DNA of 64,000 nt, from the NCBI GenBank assembly GCA_046330315.1, contig JAXLSZ010000008.1, positions 186,001 to 250,000 on the forward strand. Reading direction: 5' to 3'. Both the position numbers and the translations under genes were made by a program. This document shows, piece by piece, positions 61,963 through 64,000 of the stretch (its first letter is position 1; each line of letters starts with the position of its first letter). The notes beneath the pieces are model-generated. The model did no database searches. It saw only the letters and a list, made by a program, of their open reading frames with translations, and was not told the origin of the DNA. Origin of the DNA: JAXLSZ01 sp046330315 (lineage in GTDB: Bacteria > Actinomycetota > Thermoleophilia > Solirubrobacterales > 70-9).

Positions 61963-62568
61963 CTAGCCCGAGGCCGCCAGCCGCCTGGCCGCCTCCCGCA
62001 CCACGTCGGAGCCGGCGTCGCGGTAGTTGACGTCGGTGGGGGCGGGCGTGTAGAGGCCGATCCCGGCCGCCGCCGAGCCGATCCGCTCGTTGGTCAGCAG
62101 GTTCGCCTCGCGGGTGCGAAGGATCGAGTTCTCCTGCTCCAGCGTCTGGATCTGCTCGTCGATCTTCCCGGCCGAGGCGGCGAAGCTGAGGGTCAGCACG
62201 TTGAGCGCGACGATCCCGATCAGCAGCACTCCGATCACCGGGATCCAGGCCCGGCCTCTGGTCAGGCGGACGATCGGGCCGGAGTCGGGCAGGTGCCCGA
62301 CCGCGACCGCGGTGCGCCCGATCGCCACCGGGATCAGCCGCCCGCCGGAGTGGGCCGGGGCGCGGCGGGGGCGGGCTTCGGCCCCGGAGCCGGACGGGGA
62401 ACGCGGGCCGGGCGGGCACCCCGCTTCGGCCCCGGGCGGGGCGGGGAGCGCTGGCCCGCGCCGCCGGGGCCGTTTGGGCGCGGCACGGCGCGATTCGGCC
62501 GCCCGCCGGGGCCGCTTGGGCGCGGTGGCGGGGGCCGGCTTGCGGCGGACCGGTGCGGCGGCTGCCAT
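61963..62568 (-). CDS. ftsL: FtsL-like divisome protein with long basic N-terminus
   Basis: Protein of 201 aa by position and architecture: about 108 cytoplasmic residues, one membrane helix (WIPVIGVLLIGIVALNVL), then a short coiled coil (KIDEQIQTLEQENSILRTRE) typical of FtsL. The N-terminal part is unusually long and low in complexity, with a duplicated APKRPRR unit (about 62460-62540) and Pro/Arg/Ala runs. The ATG at 62568 overlaps the rsmH stop (ATGA). Sequence identity in this family is always weak, so the name rests on context. Confidence 0.85.
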   Translation of the reverse strand: MAAAAPVRRKPAPATAPKRPRRAAESRRAAPKRPRRRGPALPAPPGAEAGCPPGPRSPSGSGAEARPRRAPAHSGGRLIPVAIGRTAVAVGHLPDSGPIVRLTRGRAWIPVIGVLLIGIVALNVLTLSFAASAGKIDEQIQTLEQENSILRTREANLLTNERIGSAAAGIGLYTPAPTDVNYRDAGSDVVREAARRLAASG

Positions 62569-63563
62569 CAGGAAGCCTCCTCGGCGCTCGCCAGCTTCAG
62601 CGCCGCCCGCAGGTGGGCCGAGCGCGAGCGCGGGTTGCGGGCCACTTCCTCGGCGCCGGGCGCGACGGCCCGCCGGGTGAGGAGCTCGGCCTCTGGCTGG
62701 TGCCCGCAGACGCAGACGGGAAGCTCGGGCGGGCACACGCACCCCCGGGCGCGCTCCGAAAGGAACCGCTTGACGAGGCGGTCCTCGAGCGAGTGGAAGC
62801 TGATCGCGCCGAAGCGCCCGCCGGGGCGCAGCAGGTCCCAGGCGGCGGGCAGGGCCCGCTCGAGGGAGTCGAGCTCCCCGTTGACGGCGATCCGCACCGC
62901 CTGGAAGGTGCGCCTGGCCGGATGCCCGCCGCCGAAGCGCGCCGAGTCGGGGATCCCGGCCTTGACCGCGGCGACCAGGTCGGAGGTGCTCGCCAGGGGC
63001 CGCCGGGCGACTATCGCGCGGGCGATCCGCTTCGCGTGGCGCTCCTCGCCGAAGCGGCGCAGAACCTGCGCGATCCGCGACTCGGGCCACTCGTTGAGCA
63101 GGTCGGCCGCCGAGAACGGGGCCTCGGGGTCCATCCGCATGTCGAGGGGGGCGTCGTAGGAGTAGGAGAAGCCCCGTGCCCAGGCGTCGAGCTGGGTCGA
63201 GGAGATCCCCAGGTCCATGTAGACGATGTCCACGGCGAGCCCTTCGCCACGCAGCCGCCGCAGACCTTCAGCGAAGTCGGCGCGCAGGAAGCGGGTGGAG
63301 CACTCGACCTCCGCCGCCAGCTCGGCGAAGCGCCCGGCCACCGAGGGGTCGCGGTCGATGCAGATCAGCGTCCCCTGCGACCCCAGGCGCTCGGCGACGG
63401 CGCGGGCGTGGCCTCCGGCCCCGAAGGTGCAATCCACCGCGGTCTCGCCCTCGCGGGGACCGAGGGCCTCGACCAGCTCGGCCTCGAGAACGGGTTGGTG
63501 ATCGGCTGGCATGTAGGTAAGGGTCGCGGTTGCGCTCGCGCTCGAGCGGGCCGGGGCCTTCAT
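62568..63563 (-). CDS. rsmH: 16S rRNA (cytosine-1402-N4)-methyltransferase
   Basis: Protein of 331 aa from the ATG at 63563, or 314 aa from ATG 63512 (MPADHQPVLEAELVEAL). DCTFGAGGHARAV is the SAM motif; MDLGISSTQLD, ARGFSYSYDAPLDMRM and ISFHSLEDRLVKRFL follow. In the sequence as given the frame runs on upstream into mraZ without a stop, but this depends on a probable one-base error in mraZ. The ATG at 63563 overlaps the expected mraZ stop as ATGA, the normal pattern of this cluster. Confidence 0.93.
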   Translation of the reverse strand: MKAPARSSASATATLTYMPADHQPVLEAELVEALGPREGETAVDCTFGAGGHARAVAERLGSQGTLICIDRDPSVAGRFAELAAEVECSTRFLRADFAEGLRRLRGEGLAVDIVYMDLGISSTQLDAWARGFSYSYDAPLDMRMDPEAPFSAADLLNEWPESRIAQVLRRFGEERHAKRIARAIVARRPLASTSDLVAAVKAGIPDSARFGGGHPARRTFQAVRIAVNGELDSLERALPAAWDLLRPGGRFGAISFHSLEDRLVKRFLSERARGCVCPPELPVCVCGHQPEAELLTRRAVAPGAEEVARNPRSRSAHLRAALKLASAEEAS

Positions 63564-63998
63564 TCGCCACCCACCGCCAGGCCCTCGGCGATCTGCGGCG
63601 CCTCGGCGTCGAGGCTCGGCATCCTGGCGCGCCCAGGCCTCCGCGTCCCAGATCTCCAGGTACTCGCCGGCCCCCACGACCACGCACCTGCCGCTCAGCC
63701 CGGCGTGCTCGAGCAGCGCACCGGGGATGCGGACCCGCCCGGCCGAGTCGACCTTCTCGTCGAAGGCGCCCCCGTGGAAGCGGCGCCGCAGCCGGCGGGC
63801 ATCCTGCCCGAAGGGGCTGTGGGGAGCGAGGAAGCGCTCGGAGAGTCCCTCGAACTCGCTGGTCGTGTGCACCCAGACGCAGGGGTCGAAGCCCTTCGAG
63901 AGAACAACTCCCTCGGCGAGAGCCGCGCGGAACCTCGCCGGAATCGTCAAGCGATCCTTGGAATCCAGACTGTGCTCGTAGAGGCCCCTGAAAGCCAA
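63560..63998 (-). CDS. mraZ: Transcriptional regulator MraZ with probable 3' one-base insertion
   Basis: About 145 aa, first gene of the dcw cluster, a SpoVT/AbrB-like double-repeat protein that represses the cluster. FRGLYEHSLDSKDRLTIPARF opens repeat 1 and DSAGRVRIPGALLEHAG repeat 2. After EIWDAEAWARQDA the frame turns into an Arg-rich stretch and joins rsmH. Removing one base near 63611-63620 instead gives SLDAEAPQIAEGLAVGGE and a TGA that overlaps the rsmH ATG. The start seen here is TTG at 63998, 2 bases from the window edge, so a start outside is possible. Confidence 0.85.
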
Positions 63999-64000
63999 AC

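Noticed and set aside
62568..63998. True MraZ-RsmH fusion protein
   Set aside because: The alternative frame gives a natural-looking MraZ end and a stop overlapping the rsmH ATG; a one-base insertion explains the fusion better.

Overview
The window is very GC-rich (about 70% or more), almost fully coding, and carries many GTG and TTG starts, 4-base ATGA/GTGA gene overlaps and TANNNT-type -10 boxes. Gene content fits a high-GC actinobacterium, most likely of the Thermoleophilia (Solirubrobacterales) type. Evidence for this is a dcw cluster without ftsA, m-DAP-type MurE, Ku plus a LigD-type polymerase, split glycine dehydrogenase gcvPA/gcvPB, and an NAD-linked formate dehydrogenase. The lineage is an inference from gene content, not from a marker search.

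Layout. 1-4.6 kb: rpmB, a hotdog-like protein and the riboflavin operon ribD-ribE-ribBA-ribH. 4.6-7.2 kb: a GT2 glycosyltransferase and a polysaccharide flippase. 7.5-13.6 kb: priA-def-fmt-rsmB-(Zn ribbon)-rpe, then a PH-domain membrane protein. 14.3-21.2 kb: aroG-tyrA-aroA-cmk-der-metK (shikimate, tyrosine, CMP kinase, ribosome GTPase, SAM synthesis). 21.5-26.7 kb: an NAD-dependent formate dehydrogenase operon (nuoEF fusion, 2Fe-2S/4Fe-4S subunit, molybdopterin subunit, fdhD) that interrupts the next block. 27-31.6 kb: trpS-scpA-scpB-rluB-aroH-hisC. 31.6-38.4 kb: an MFS exporter, a FetAB-like ABC pair, an AbiEi/DUF559 gene between inverted repeats, and an NHEJ pair (ku, ligD polymerase). 38.5-47.6 kb: glycine cleavage operon gcvT-H-PA-PB, ilvA and ridA, and a hydrolase/acyl-CoA-synthetase fusion. 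47.7-64 kb: the division and cell-wall cluster mraZ-rsmH-ftsL-ftsI-murE-murF-mraY-[RHH/PIN toxin-antitoxin]-murD-ftsW-murG-murC-murB-ftsQ-ftsZ.

Three themes stand out. (1) Short tandem arrays (21-51 bp units, several of 24 bp) sit at gene borders and inside proteins. Two of them lie beside copies of the same 37-43 bp palindrome. (2) Two essential dcw genes are off frame by one base: murC carries TCC-TAG-C with an SD-like GGAG upstream, and mraZ runs into rsmH. Sequencing error or mutation is the simplest reading, but murC has the geometry of a +1 recoding site. (3) Accessory cassettes (formate dehydrogenase, PIN toxin-antitoxin, AbiEi/DUF559 gene) are inserted in otherwise conserved gene neighbourhoods. 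No rRNA, tRNA, CRISPR array, insertion sequence or riboswitch was recognised.
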